Below, one piece after another: positions 27,836-37,697 of a stretch of DNA of 64,000 bases. Numbering within the stretch: the first letter of the stretch is position 1; each line of letters begins with the position of its first letter. Position numbers and translations under genes: made by a program. Source of the DNA: Pectinatus sottacetonis (GTDB taxonomy: Bacteria > Bacillota > Negativicutes > Selenomonadales > Selenomonadaceae); the NCBI RefSeq assembly GCF_015732155.1, contig NZ_WIQK01000001.1, positions 124,001 through 188,000 on the forward strand. Reading direction: 5' to 3'. The notes beneath the pieces are model-generated. The model was not told the DNA's origin. It made no database searches and was given only the letters and a program-made list of their open reading frames with translations.

Positions 27836-29230
27836 ATGAAAAATTTTATTAAATATATTATTGTTTTTGTTGTATTTTTTAATATTTTAGCAATTGCCGG
27901 TGATACTTACAGCTATCCCCTTGTATCTTCTCCTCCCTATGCAGTTGTGCACTATGGAGAAAAATCACCTGCATCATATACGCCTGTGTTAAGATGGAAT
28001 AAAAATACTAAAGCTGTATATTATGAATTGGAAGTTTTTACGGATATCCCTAAAAATCTCAGTAATAACAAACCTAATTCTCAGCATGTTTATTTTACTG
28101 ATAAAGTTTTCCTAAATGCTTTTATGCTACCCTTGCAAGATATTATTCATACGTTCCCCTGTACTATATATTGGCGTGTACGTGCGATGGATATTGACCA
28201 CAATCCTCTGACCACTTTTTCTAGCTTAGAAAAGTTATATAGCGACGGACATGTACCTTCCGCAAATGCTCCTATTCCTATAGCCCAGTATAATACTGGT
28301 AATGGTTCTGTACTTTTATATCCTGTATATGAATGGATTCCTAATCCTGGAGCTGAAAAGTTTGAAATTGAAGTCCTATCTGCTGCACCGGATACTTCTG
28401 GGGAAATAAGTAATTCCCAATATAAAGTATTTTCTAAAATTATAAATTTTTCTTGTGAATTTTACGACCCTGTACCCCGTATCGGAAAATTTTATTGGCG
28501 TGTACGTGCCCTCGACAGTGATAATAATCCTATAGGTGTTTTTTCAGCGGCAAGATTAATCGATAATGATCCTTCTAAGCATTATATTGTTGGTATCTTT
28601 GGTGACAGTATAAGCCACGGCGGCGGTCATATGTCGTACGGCCCAGAAGATTTTGAATTCAGCTATGCCCATTATTTGGATTTTCCTACTATAAATTTAT
28701 CCGAAAGCGGTGACACCATTGAAATGATGGTCAAACGCTTTGATAATGATGTACTTCCTTTTACTCCAAAGTACCTTATCATAATGGGTGCCAGTAACAG
28801 TCTGCGAGCAGGCATTCCAGCGGATAAAGTTATCCTGGGACTAAAAATTTTACAGCAAAAATGTTATGACAATAATATTGAGCCTATATTACTGACACTT
28901 CCTTCAATAAATCCAGCCAATATAAAAAAAGTTTTTGATGAAGCTACTTCTGATAATTGGGCTGATGATTTCAACAAGGTCAATGCTTATATTAGGACAC
29001 AAGTACACATTGATACAGCTGCTGATTTTCCCACGCCCCCAGAAGTCTTGCCTACCTGTTATGCCTTGGATGGCTTGCATTTAGATGATAATGCTAAAGC
29101 TATTATGGGCAATAGGATAAACAAGGCCTGGCCGCGTGTTATTAAAGAAATAGATGAAAGAAAAAATTTCCATATAGGAACTGCTGCACTAAAGAAATTT
29201 TTTCAGACACCTGATGTCTATGATCTGTGA
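27836..29230 (+). CDS. Exported SGNH/GDSL hydrolase with two beta-sandwich repeats
   Basis: A 464-residue protein with a signal peptide (FIKYIIVFVVFFNILAIAG). Two repeats of about 110 residues follow, each containing the pattern FYWRVRA-D (YWRVRAMDIDHNPLTTFS and YWRVRALDSDNNPIGVFS), probably Fn3-like sandwiches. The C-terminal SGNH esterase domain has block I VGIFGDSISHGGG, block III MGASNSLRAG and block V DGLHLDDNA (catalytic Asp/His). It likely acts outside the membrane as a carbohydrate or lipid esterase. Confidence 0.85.
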   Translation: MKNFIKYIIVFVVFFNILAIAGDTYSYPLVSSPPYAVVHYGEKSPASYTPVLRWNKNTKAVYYELEVFTDIPKNLSNNKPNSQHVYFTDKVFLNAFMLPLQDIIHTFPCTIYWRVRAMDIDHNPLTTFSSLEKLYSDGHVPSANAPIPIAQYNTGNGSVLLYPVYEWIPNPGAEKFEIEVLSAAPDTSGEISNSQYKVFSKIINFSCEFYDPVPRIGKFYWRVRALDSDNNPIGVFSAARLIDNDPSKHYIVGIFGDSISHGGGHMSYGPEDFEFSYAHYLDFPTINLSESGDTIEMMVKRFDNDVLPFTPKYLIIMGASNSLRAGIPADKVILGLKILQQKCYDNNIEPILLTLPSINPANIKKVFDEATSDNWADDFNKVNAYIRTQVHIDTAADFPTPPEVLPTCYALDGLHLDDNAKAIMGNRINKAWPRVIKEIDERKNFHIGTAALKKFFQTPDVYDL

Positions 29231-29322
29231 TCTGTCTGAATATTAATTGTGTCTATTTATTACCAGTGTTATAATAATATTAGTTTATTTTGTTCTTTAT
29301 ATAGAAAGGTAGTGTGTATTTT

Positions 29323-30495
29323 ATGCAGGCAGTAGAAATAAAAAAAGGTATCTATTGGGTTGGTGTAATTGATTGGAATTTACGTAATTTTCACGGATAT
29401 CGTACAGGCAGGGGATCTTCTTATAATGCTTATTTAATAATAGATGAAAAAATAACTCTTATTGACACCGCAAAAGTCGGTTTTAAAAATGAATTATTAT
29501 CTCGTATATCTTCTGTTATTGATCCAGCAAAAATTGATTACATTATTTGTAATCATCTTGAACAAGATCATTCCGGCTGTATTCCGGCTGTTATGGAAAA
29601 ATGTCCTAATGCTCAAATTTATACATGTATGCCAAATGGGTTGAAAAATATTCCTAAATTTTACGGTGATCTAAACTATAAGGGAGTAAAAGCAGGTGAT
29701 TCATTAAATATCGGTTCAAGAACACTACGATTTATTCCTGTTCCTATGCTGCACTGGCCCGACAGTATGTTCACATACTGCCCAGAAGAAAAAATACTGT
29801 TTTCTAATGATGGTTTTGGCCAGCATTTTGCAGCTACGGAACGCTTTGATAATGAAGTTAATTTTAATACGCTCATGTATGAAGCCAAAAAATATTATGC
29901 TAATATTTTAATGTTATATGGACATCAGGCCGCTACTGCTTTGAAAGCTGTTAGTACACTGCCTATTGATATAATTGCTACTGGACATGGCATTATTTGG
30001 CATAAATATGTTGACAAAATTATAGATAATTATAAAAAATGGTCTTCTAATGATACTGAAGAAAAAGCAATCATTGTCTATGACAGTATGTGGCATTCTA
30101 CTGAAACGATGGCTAAATATATTGTTGAAGCTTTTTCACAGAAAAAAATTCCTGCCCAATTATATGATTTAAAGATAAATCACATTTCAGACATTGTAAC
30201 TGATATACTTACTGCAAAATATATTGCTGTAGGATCTCCCACACTTAATAATAATATGATGCCTACGGTTGCTTCATTCTTATGTTATCTCAAGGGCCTT
30301 TCTCCCAAGGATAAAGGCCGCCTTTCTTTTGCTTTTGGTTCTTATGGATGGGGTGGACAGAGCATTGCTCAGGCTGAAGATGAATTAAAAGCCTGTGGTT
30401 TTACTATCTGGATAGATAAAATACGCATAAAAAATATTCCCAGCAACGAAGAATTAAAACAACTTAAAAATACTGTTTTAGAAAAGTTATCTTAA
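29323..30495 (+). CDS. A-type flavoprotein (FprA/Rbo-type oxygen or NO reductase)
   Basis: A 390-residue flavodiiron protein. The N-terminal metallo-beta-lactamase domain has the diiron ligands in NHLEQDHSGC (H-x-E-x-D-H), a later His in VPMLHWPDSM, Asp in LFSNDGFGQH and a His in ATGHGIIWH. The C-terminal flavodoxin domain begins IIVYDSMWHSTETMAKYIVE and holds GSPTLNNNMMPTV and FGSYGWGG. It reduces O2 or NO in anaerobes. The ATG at 29323 gives the normal N-terminus; a GTG at 29314 is also possible. Confidence 0.9.
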   Translation: MQAVEIKKGIYWVGVIDWNLRNFHGYRTGRGSSYNAYLIIDEKITLIDTAKVGFKNELLSRISSVIDPAKIDYIICNHLEQDHSGCIPAVMEKCPNAQIYTCMPNGLKNIPKFYGDLNYKGVKAGDSLNIGSRTLRFIPVPMLHWPDSMFTYCPEEKILFSNDGFGQHFAATERFDNEVNFNTLMYEAKKYYANILMLYGHQAATALKAVSTLPIDIIATGHGIIWHKYVDKIIDNYKKWSSNDTEEKAIIVYDSMWHSTETMAKYIVEAFSQKKIPAQLYDLKINHISDIVTDILTAKYIAVGSPTLNNNMMPTVASFLCYLKGLSPKDKGRLSFAFGSYGWGGQSIAQAEDELKACGFTIWIDKIRIKNIPSNEELKQLKNTVLEKLS

Positions 30496-30512
30496 TTTCA
30501 TAGTAGAACGTT

Positions 30513-30564
30513 AATATGCCCTTTGCCAAATCAATTTATGGCTTGATTTGGCAAAGGGCATATT
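30513..30564. repeat. 22-bp perfect inverted repeat between convergent genes
   Basis: Arms 30513-30534 and 30543-30564 match perfectly, with an 8-base loop. It lies between the flavoprotein gene (plus) and pstA (minus), so it may be a bidirectional terminator, though neither side has a strong T-run. The remainder of 30496-30801 shows no gene with a ribosome site. Confidence 0.7.
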
Positions 30565-30801
30565 ATTATATACCTAATAATTTCCAGCCTATACGCTCAG
30601 AATATTTCAGTAGGCATAAGTACAGGCAAATAAATATTAGTCATAATCTTCTATCCACCATTAGAAGGTCTAATAAAAAGACCATTTACATATTACATAA
30701 CTTTACGAAATAGAAAATAAAAAACTGCGGCACAATTTATTTACCTATAAATATGCTCTCAGTATTATGCATATACAAGAAAACATCACATGCAGCAGTC
30801 T

Positions 30802-31662
30802 TCATTTACTTATAATTCCCATTCTTTTTTGAATTATTTTAAGTGGAATAGTCAAGACTAAGTTGAACAACAAAATAACAATTATCAATAATGCTCCTAT
30901 ACCATCAGCAATTACGCCTCTGTCAGGAACTAATCCCACTGACATGAGATACCATAAATGAACTGCCAGTGTTTCCCCAGCTGCCATTACATTGGTATCA
31001 CACATGTGTCTTGATACTGTTGTCCCTGCAGTAAAAATTAGAATAGCAGTTTCACCCAAGGCCCGCCCTGCTGTCAATATAATACCTGTGATAATTCCGG
31101 CAAATGCTGATGGCAGAACAACTTTATAAATACTCTGCCATTTTGTTGAGCCCAGGGCAAGACTTGCCTCCCGGTAAGACTTAGGAACCAGCTTAATAGA
31201 TTCTTCTGTAACACGAACCAGCAGCGGTAGGTTTAAAAGTACCAGCGTAAATGTCCCGCTCAGTATGCTAAAACCAAAGCCCATAACATTAACAAAAATT
31301 ATCATGCCAAACAACCCCAAAACTATTGAAGGTACTGTGGCCAAACTTTCAGTACTTAATCGGATAATTTTTGTTAACCAATTATCTTTTGCATATTCAG
31401 CTAAATAAATTCCTGCCCCTAAAGCAATGGGAACTGATATTACAAGTGATAAAAATAGTAAATAAAATGAGTTAAATAACTGTGCACCTACTCCACCACC
31501 GGCAGTTATATCACTTGATTTGCCAAATATAAAATGAACTGACAGTACCGGTAATCCTTTATATAATATATATCCAAGGAATACACATAATAACATGAGA
31601 ATAAAGAAACCAGTCAACCATAAAATGACCATGGCAATTTTATTTGTAATTTTTGCACTCAT
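30802..31662 (-). CDS. pstA: Phosphate ABC transporter permease PstA
   Basis: A 286-residue inner-membrane permease with six predicted membrane segments and the binding-protein-dependent permease EAA loop (EASLALGSTKWQSIYKVVLP). Its ATG overlaps the pstC stop (TAATG), giving translational coupling, and AGGAGG lies upstream. With PstC it forms the channel of the high-affinity phosphate importer. Confidence 0.94.
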   Translation of the reverse strand: MSAKITNKIAMVILWLTGFFILMLLCVFLGYILYKGLPVLSVHFIFGKSSDITAGGGVGAQLFNSFYLLFLSLVISVPIALGAGIYLAEYAKDNWLTKIIRLSTESLATVPSIVLGLFGMIIFVNVMGFGFSILSGTFTLVLLNLPLLVRVTEESIKLVPKSYREASLALGSTKWQSIYKVVLPSAFAGIITGIILTAGRALGETAILIFTAGTTVSRHMCDTNVMAAGETLAVHLWYLMSVGLVPDRGVIADGIGALLIIVILLFNLVLTIPLKIIQKRMGIISK

Positions 31663-32546
31663 TATGTATACCTCCTGGCTCCAATTCGTCTTATTATCAA
31701 AATCATTAGTAACGATACTACAAGTAGCACTAATGCCATGAGAAACAGGGCATTGCCCCAGGTAGAACCAAATGGAGTATTTCCCATTTCAATGACGATA
31801 TTACTTGTTAAGGTCGATGTTGGCGTAAACAATCCTTTAGGAATAAGCGGTGTATTACCTATTACCATTTGTACAGCCATTGTTTCACCAATAGCCCGTG
31901 CCATAGCCAAGACGATAGCTGTTAATATTCCCGGAGCTGCTGACGGAATAATAACTCTATACAGCGTCTGCCAGTAGGTCGCACCCAGTGCCAGGGAAGC
32001 TTCTTCTAACGGTTTAGGGACACCATTTAAAGCATCTTCACTTATACTTATTATAGTAGGCAAAATCATTACTGCCAATATCACTGATGTGACAAATACA
32101 CCATAACCCATATTAACATGGAAAATTTTTCTGACCAGTGGAACTAAAACTGTAAGCCCAATATAACCATATACTACTGAGGGAATAGCTACATATAAAT
32201 CTACCGCCGGCCGCATTATATTTCTGAGTCTTCTGGGAGAAATTTTTGACATAAATACTGCTCCCAAAAGCCCCAATGGAGTTCCCAACACTATTGCTAA
32301 CAGCGTAACTACAATTGATCCTATTATAAAGCTTAGTGCCCCATATTTATGAATCAATGGATTCCACTTGTCGGCAAAGAAAAATTCAATAGGGCTGACA
32401 TCATGAAATGTCATCAGCCCTTGTTTTCCGACAAAAAATATAATGGAAAAAATTATTATAGTCATCAAGGCAGCACAGGCAATAAAGAGATATCGCACAT
32501 AGCGGTCATATATTAATTTTCTTTGATGCATAAAATCTTTTTCCAT
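31662..32546 (-). CDS. pstC: Phosphate ABC transporter permease PstC
   Basis: A 294-residue permease with six membrane segments, the PstC-type N-terminus (LFIACAALMTIIIFSIIFFV) and the EAA loop EASLALGATYWQTLYRVIIP. It follows pstS by 18 bases. Family-specific features such as DLYVAIPSVVYGYIGL and RAIGETMAVQMVIGN are present. Confidence 0.94.
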   Translation of the reverse strand: MEKDFMHQRKLIYDRYVRYLFIACAALMTIIIFSIIFFVGKQGLMTFHDVSPIEFFFADKWNPLIHKYGALSFIIGSIVVTLLAIVLGTPLGLLGAVFMSKISPRRLRNIMRPAVDLYVAIPSVVYGYIGLTVLVPLVRKIFHVNMGYGVFVTSVILAVMILPTIISISEDALNGVPKPLEEASLALGATYWQTLYRVIIPSAAPGILTAIVLAMARAIGETMAVQMVIGNTPLIPKGLFTPTSTLTSNIVIEMGNTPFGSTWGNALFLMALVLLVVSLLMILIIRRIGARRYT

Positions 32547-32564
32547 ATTTTTTACCTTTACAAA

Positions 32565-33434
32565 TTATTTTTTCATTTTGCTGACAGGGATAAAGCCTAA
32601 TTTTTCTACATATTTATCTTGGAATCCCGGACTCATAACATAATCAATAAAGGCTTTAACTGCCCCTTTAGGCTGACCTTTAGTATACATATGTCCATAT
32701 CCATAAACAGGATATTTCCCATCAATAATTGCCTGTGCGGAATAAGGAACACCGTTTAAAGCCAAAACTTTGACTGTTTTATCAGCATATGGTGCATCTA
32801 CATAACCTATAGCACCTGGAGTACTTGCTACACCTTTTAATACAGCTCCATTGGAATCCTGTATGGATGCATTATCAGTAAATTGTTTACCTTTTAATAT
32901 AACACTGCTAATTGTAGCACGTGAACCGGATGATTTGGCACGATGAATTAAAGTAATTGCTTTATCAGCACCACCTACTTCTTTCCAGTTAGTGATCTTG
33001 CCTGTAAGAATACCCACTATCTGGTCTGTTGATAAGTTGCTAACTTTATTATCTTTATTTGTTATGAAGACAAATGGTTCAACTACTACCTTATGGTCTA
33101 CCAAACCTTTTCCTTTATATTCTTCTGGTAAGAAAACATCTGAATCACCAATATCAACAGCACCTTCGGCAACCTGATTCATACCTGTAAAAGATCCACC
33201 ACCGGCTATGTTTACTGTTACATCTTTATGATCTTTTTCAAAAGCTTCCTGTGCCGGTTTGAGTAATGGCAACAACGCTGTCGAACCAGAAGCTGATACT
33301 TTTCCTTTGAGATCACTAGAAGCTGACTTCGCATTATTGTCAGCACTATTCCCACCGCATCCAGCAAATAACATTGTACTTACCACCATTGTTCCTAAAA
33401 CAGCCAATAATTTTTTCTTTCCGCTAAATAGCAT
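32565..33434 (-). CDS. pstS: Phosphate-binding lipoprotein PstS
   Basis: A 289-residue periplasmic or surface phosphate-binding protein. The lipoprotein signal peptide ends in LFAGC (acylated Cys about 26). Phosphate ligands are in SASGSTALLPLL, in the GGGSFTGMNQVAEGAVDIGD segment and in HRAKSSGSRATIS. The gene starts the pstSCA operon and is preceded by a Pho box. Confidence 0.95.
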   Translation of the reverse strand: MLFSGKKKLLAVLGTMVVSTMLFAGCGGNSADNNAKSASSDLKGKVSASGSTALLPLLKPAQEAFEKDHKDVTVNIAGGGSFTGMNQVAEGAVDIGDSDVFLPEEYKGKGLVDHKVVVEPFVFITNKDNKVSNLSTDQIVGILTGKITNWKEVGGADKAITLIHRAKSSGSRATISSVILKGKQFTDNASIQDSNGAVLKGVASTPGAIGYVDAPYADKTVKVLALNGVPYSAQAIIDGKYPVYGYGHMYTKGQPKGAVKAFIDYVMSPGFQDKYVEKLGFIPVSKMKK

Positions 33435-33598
33435 TTTAAAACCTCCAAAATAAAATTTATAGATGAGTCTTAAATCCAGCGATTATTCACTGGAGCCTGA
33501 CCAGATTAAAATTATAAAATAATCTTGCAGTTTTCTGTTATTTTTTTATTTCTTCACACTGCAAAGCATACTATCTTTCTGCTTCATGCTTATTCTAC

Positions 33599-33644
33599 AG
33601 TATATTTTCTATAAGCTTGTTATGTATTTGTTAACTTTTTGTTA
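33599..33644 (-). promoter_or_regulatory. Pho box and promoter of pstSCA
   Basis: Minus-strand TTAACA, TTAACA and ATAACA occur at exactly 11-base steps (plus-strand positions 33639-33644, 33628-33633, 33617-33622). This is the PhoP-box layout TT(A/T/C)ACA-N5 known from Bacillus. A -10-like TATACT follows at 33599-33604. The rest of the 33435-33745 gap carries the divergent promoter of the phoB-type gene; no ORF is seen. Confidence 0.8.
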
Positions 33645-33745
33645 AGACTACCACTAATTTCAATCAACCTATAGGAAATTATTAATTTTTATCGAAAGAT
33701 ATATTTAAGTTTATATTAAATTTAATATAGTAATGGAGAGTTTAA

Positions 33746-34435
33746 ATGAAAATTTTAGTTGTTGATGATGAAGCACCAATCCGTGAATTACTTGTTTTTA
33801 ATTTGAAAAAGAATGGTTACGAAACTGCCGCAGCCGCTGATGGATTAACAGCTATTGAAATTGCCCAAACAGAAAACATTTCATTAATATTGTTAGATAT
33901 AATGCTGCCAGAAATTGATGGATTTGAAGTATGCCGCCGTCTCAAACAAAATAAAACCACCTCGAAAATACCTATTATTATGATAACTGCCAAAAACGAA
34001 GAAATCGATAAAGTTCTCGGTTTGGAACTTGGCGCGGACGACTATACTACAAAACCATTCAGTATGCGCGAATTAATTGCGCGAATAAAAGCAGTCTTAC
34101 GCCGCAGTAATGTACATGAAAATCCAGAAGGCGAACTTACCATCGGTAGTCTGCGGATCAATTTTAATGCCTATACGGCATATCTTAATAATGAACAGCT
34201 CATGCTAACACCTAAAGAATATGATTTGTTAAAATTATTTATTACTAATGAAGGTAAAGCTTTTTCCCGCGATGAACTTCTAGAAAAAGTGTGGGGTTAT
34301 GAATATTATGGTGATACCAGAACAGTTGATGTTCATATACGTCATCTACGGGCCAAACTTCAATCAGCTCCATCTATAAGCGAAGGAATTAAAACAGTAC
34401 GCGGTGTCGGATATAGATTTACTAAACAAGATTAA
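33746..34435 (+). CDS. phoB: OmpR/PhoB-type response regulator, probable phosphate regulator
   Basis: A 229-residue two-domain regulator. The receiver domain has the acidic pair VVDDEAP, the phosphoacceptor Asp in LLDIMLPEIDG, the Thr in MITAKNE and the Lys in TTKPFSMREL. The C-terminal winged helix includes LTPKEYDLLKLFITNEGKAF and GDTRTVDVHIRHLRAKL. It is divergent from pstSCA and next to ppx-ppk1, so the Pho boxes nearby are its likely targets. GGAGAG lies before the ATG. The cognate kinase is probably the one at 39280. Confidence 0.88.
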   Translation: MKILVVDDEAPIRELLVFNLKKNGYETAAAADGLTAIEIAQTENISLILLDIMLPEIDGFEVCRRLKQNKTTSKIPIIMITAKNEEIDKVLGLELGADDYTTKPFSMRELIARIKAVLRRSNVHENPEGELTIGSLRINFNAYTAYLNNEQLMLTPKEYDLLKLFITNEGKAFSRDELLEKVWGYEYYGDTRTVDVHIRHLRAKLQSAPSISEGIKTVRGVGYRFTKQD

Positions 34436-34461
34436 CAGAAAAAATTATAGCTTTTAAAATA

Positions 34462-34515
34462 TTTACAATAAATTTACTTAATGATTACATTATTATTTTC
34501 TTGATGTAATATAAT
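34462..34515 (+). promoter_or_regulatory. Pho box and promoter of ppx-ppk1
   Basis: TTTACA (34462-34467), TTTACT (34473-34478) and ATTACA (34484-34489) repeat at exactly 11-base steps, followed 20 bases on by TATAAT (34510-34515). This matches the box before pstS and puts polyphosphate metabolism under phosphate control. Confidence 0.72.
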
Positions 34516-34566
34516 ATATATCTGGCCCATATATTACAAATTATAATTAAAGCGAGGCAGAAATTC

Positions 34567-35511
34567 ATGTACGCTATAATTGATATTGGATCAAATACTA
34601 TAAGGCTTGTCATTTATAAAATTGACAACGGAACCTATACTATTCTTCTTAATAAGAAAGAAATGGCCGCTCTGGCATCTTTTATAAAAGATGATATGAT
34701 GAGCGGTGCCGGAATAGATAGGGCTTGTAATGCGTTATCTATATTTAAAAAAATTGCCTATGACCTTGGTATAAAGGAAATACATGCGTTTGCTACTGCA
34801 GCTTTGCGCAATGTGTCTAACAGTGAAAATGCCATTAATGAAATTGAAGAAAGAACTGGCCTAAGAATAAATGTAATAAGTGGAAAAACAGAAGCTACGC
34901 TTGACTTTATCGGTGCTGCCAGAACAGTTGAGCTAAAAAGTGGTCTTTTAGTAGATATCGGCGGAGCCAGCACCGAATTAGTCGCTTATGAAGATATGCA
35001 GATAAAATATGCTATAAGTCTTCCTATTGGTTCACTGAGTGCTTACAGTAAATATGTAAAACATTTCTTTCCTAATAAAAGTGAACAGAAAAAAATCAGT
35101 AAAGTCATTTTAAAATTACTGGGAAGAGAAGATATTAATCATTTTAATAAAAATTATCAATGCATTTGTGGTGTAGGTGGTACTATACGTTCTACTAAAG
35201 ATTTATACAATTCTATTTTCGGCTTAAGCTCCCAAAATAGAAATATTATGACAAAACATGTTCCTGATATAATAAGAAAGTTTTTGCATAAAAAAAATAA
35301 ATCACATATTAATCGTACTACGCTTGATTCTCTTTTAGATGTAGTACCAGAACGTGTACGTACAATATTGCCGGGAATGATAATATTAAATACCCTTATA
35401 AATCAATTTAACGTGCAAAATATACTTGTAAGTCGTGCCGGTGTACGTGAAGGGTATCTTACTAAAATGGTGTTAAATGAATTCAACGATATTGAGGTGG
35501 AAGGCGAATGA
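34567..35511 (+). CDS. ppx: Ppx/GppA family exopolyphosphatase
   Basis: A 314-residue protein of the ASKHA fold with the two phosphate-binding motifs: IIDIGSNTIRLVIYK at the N-terminus and LVDIGGASTELVAYE near residue 135. It is the short two-domain form without the C-terminal HD region of Escherichia coli GppA. It degrades polyphosphate or pppGpp. The stop overlaps the ppk1 start by 4 bases (ATGA), so synthesis and breakdown enzymes are coupled. Confidence 0.9.
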   Translation: MYAIIDIGSNTIRLVIYKIDNGTYTILLNKKEMAALASFIKDDMMSGAGIDRACNALSIFKKIAYDLGIKEIHAFATAALRNVSNSENAINEIEERTGLRINVISGKTEATLDFIGAARTVELKSGLLVDIGGASTELVAYEDMQIKYAISLPIGSLSAYSKYVKHFFPNKSEQKKISKVILKLLGREDINHFNKNYQCICGVGGTIRSTKDLYNSIFGLSSQNRNIMTKHVPDIIRKFLHKKNKSHINRTTLDSLLDVVPERVRTILPGMIILNTLINQFNVQNILVSRAGVREGYLTKMVLNEFNDIEVEGE

Positions 35512-37577
35512 TAAAAAAAATTAATCCTACATATACTCAAAACCGCGAACTTTCATGGCTAAAATTTAATGCACGTGTTTTGGAAGAAGCAAGCGATGAG
35601 AGTGTCCCTCTTTATGAAAGATTAAAATTTTTATCTATTTTCAACAGCAATTTAGATGAATTTTTTATGATACGGGTCGGCAGTCTTTATGATCTTTCCT
35701 TGGAAAATACTCTCAAATTTGACAATAAAAGTTTTCTGACACCTTCGCAGCAACTTGAAAAAATATTTGCTGCTACTAAAATTCTATATAAAAAAAGAGA
35801 TGCTCTTGCACTAAAATTAGAACGTGCCTGCAAAAAAGCTGGCATCCAAAGAAAACAGCCTGATAAATTAAATAAAACTGAACAAAAGTTTATGGAAACT
35901 TATTTCAAAACACAAATTGTTCCTTTATTATCACCATTGGTGATAAATCTACGACATCCATTTCCCCATTTATTAAACAAAAATTTATATATAGCTGCCG
36001 TTTTAAAAGAAAAAAAAGTTAATGTACTTGGCATAATTCCTGTACCTAAAACACTGCCAAAATTATTATATTTACCAGGACGCAAAGTAAAATACAATAA
36101 AATTAAATATATATTAATAGAAGATATTATATTATATTACGCAGAGAAAATATTTAACTTGTATTCGGTAGAAAAAAAAGTAATAATCAGTGTCACCCGC
36201 AATGCCGACATCAGCCTTGATGATGAAGAATTTGAATTAGGCGAGGATTATTTACAGCATATGCGGAAAAGTCTGCGCAAGAGAAGTCGTCTGGCTGCTG
36301 TACGCCTGGAAATAAATGGCGAACCATCATCATTTATAACGGATTATCTTATTAATCATTTAAAAATAAATAAACAACAACTTTTTAAATGTCATGTTCC
36401 CATAAATATGTCTTATCTGCTTTCTCTCGATGAAAGATTAACAGTAGAACAAAAGGCAACACTAATGTATCCACATTTTAAACCATCATTAAAATCAGCT
36501 GTACCAATTGAAAGTAAAATCATGGATTATGTACGCCAGCACGATTTACTGCTTCATTATCCTTATCAAAGTTTTGATCTATTCCTGAACTTCATAAAAG
36601 AAGCTGTTTATGATGAATCCGTATTTGCCATGAAAATTACTATTTACCGTATAGGAAAGCGCAAGGCAAAATTGATCCAGCTACTGTCAATGGCAGCTGA
36701 GCTTGGTAAGGATGTTACTGTTCTAATGGAGCTGCGGGCACGTTTTGATGAAGCTAACAATATTAACTGGGCAGAAATGTTACAGGATTCCGGCTGTAAG
36801 GTAATTTATGGCATGGAAGGTTATAAAGTCCATGCTAAAATCTGTCTGATAATGCGCCGCAATGAAAATAGAATAGAATATTTTACTCAAATTGGTACTG
36901 GTAATTATAATGCCCAGACAGCAAAATTATATACAGATCTTTCTCTATTTACTGCCTCTGATAATATAGGTCTTGATGCGGTACAATTTTTTCAAAACAT
37001 GGGAACGGATAACCTGCATGGAAATTATAACTGCCTTCTATCCGCGCCAAACAGCTTAAAGTCAAAGCTTATAAAATTAATAAATGAGGAAAAGAAAAAA
37101 GCTTTGTCAGGACAACTTTCACATATTCTTTTAAAAATGAATTCCTTAACAGACCGAGAACTCATTGATGCCCTTTCAGAAGCATCACAAGCTGGAGTAA
37201 AGATAAAAATGATAATCCGTGGCATCTGCTGCTTAAAGCCAGGTATAAGGGAAAAAACAGAAAATATAAAAGTCATGAGTATCGTTGGCCGCTTTTTAGA
37301 ACATTCACGTGTTTTTTGTTTTGGCAACGGAAAAGATACCAAAATTTATATTTCTTCAGCTGATTGGATGACAAGAAATACCGAGCATCGTGTAGAACTG
37401 GCCTGTCCTATATATGATGAAAACTTAAAGGAAGATATATACCAGGGACTACTTATAATGTGGCGTGACACGATTAAGGGCCGTCTTATAAATTCTGAGG
37501 GTAATTATGAAAATTTCTCTACCAAACTGCCATTGTTGAACAGTCAGGAATATTTTCTCCAAAAATATCATTCTTAA
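35508..37577 (+). CDS. ppk1: Polyphosphate kinase 1
   Basis: A 689-residue PPK1 with the four-domain order. The N-terminal domain starts NRELSWLKFNARVLEEA, and the phospholipase-D-like catalytic half holds the phosphoacceptor His in GYKVHAKICLIMRR, the GTGNYNAQTAKLYTD segment and the second conserved His in FLEHSRVFCFGNG. It makes polyphosphate from ATP. Expression likely follows the Pho box before ppx. Confidence 0.95.
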   Translation: MIKKINPTYTQNRELSWLKFNARVLEEASDESVPLYERLKFLSIFNSNLDEFFMIRVGSLYDLSLENTLKFDNKSFLTPSQQLEKIFAATKILYKKRDALALKLERACKKAGIQRKQPDKLNKTEQKFMETYFKTQIVPLLSPLVINLRHPFPHLLNKNLYIAAVLKEKKVNVLGIIPVPKTLPKLLYLPGRKVKYNKIKYILIEDIILYYAEKIFNLYSVEKKVIISVTRNADISLDDEEFELGEDYLQHMRKSLRKRSRLAAVRLEINGEPSSFITDYLINHLKINKQQLFKCHVPINMSYLLSLDERLTVEQKATLMYPHFKPSLKSAVPIESKIMDYVRQHDLLLHYPYQSFDLFLNFIKEAVYDESVFAMKITIYRIGKRKAKLIQLLSMAAELGKDVTVLMELRARFDEANNINWAEMLQDSGCKVIYGMEGYKVHAKICLIMRRNENRIEYFTQIGTGNYNAQTAKLYTDLSLFTASDNIGLDAVQFFQNMGTDNLHGNYNCLLSAPNSLKSKLIKLINEEKKKALSGQLSHILLKMNSLTDRELIDALSEASQAGVKIKMIIRGICCLKPGIREKTENIKVMSIVGRFLEHSRVFCFGNGKDTKIYISSADWMTRNTEHRVELACPIYDENLKEDIYQGLLIMWRDTIKGRLINSEGNYENFSTKLPLLNSQEYFLQKYHS

Positions 37578-37625
37578 TGACAGATATGTTTTACTTCTAA
37601 ATTCAAATTATTATTTTACAAAAAA

Positions 37626-37653
37626 TTTACATTTAACTAACACTTAATATTCA
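37626..37653 (+). promoter_or_regulatory. Pho box upstream of pstB-phoU
   Basis: TTTACA (37626-37631), CTAACA (37637-37642) and the weaker TATTCA (37648-37653) are spaced 11 bases apart, 45 bases before the pstB start. It is the weakest of the three boxes but matches in spacing and orientation. Confidence 0.6.
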
Positions 37654-37697
37654 AGTTTATGATATATTTGTCACATGATATATCAGGAGGAAATAGA

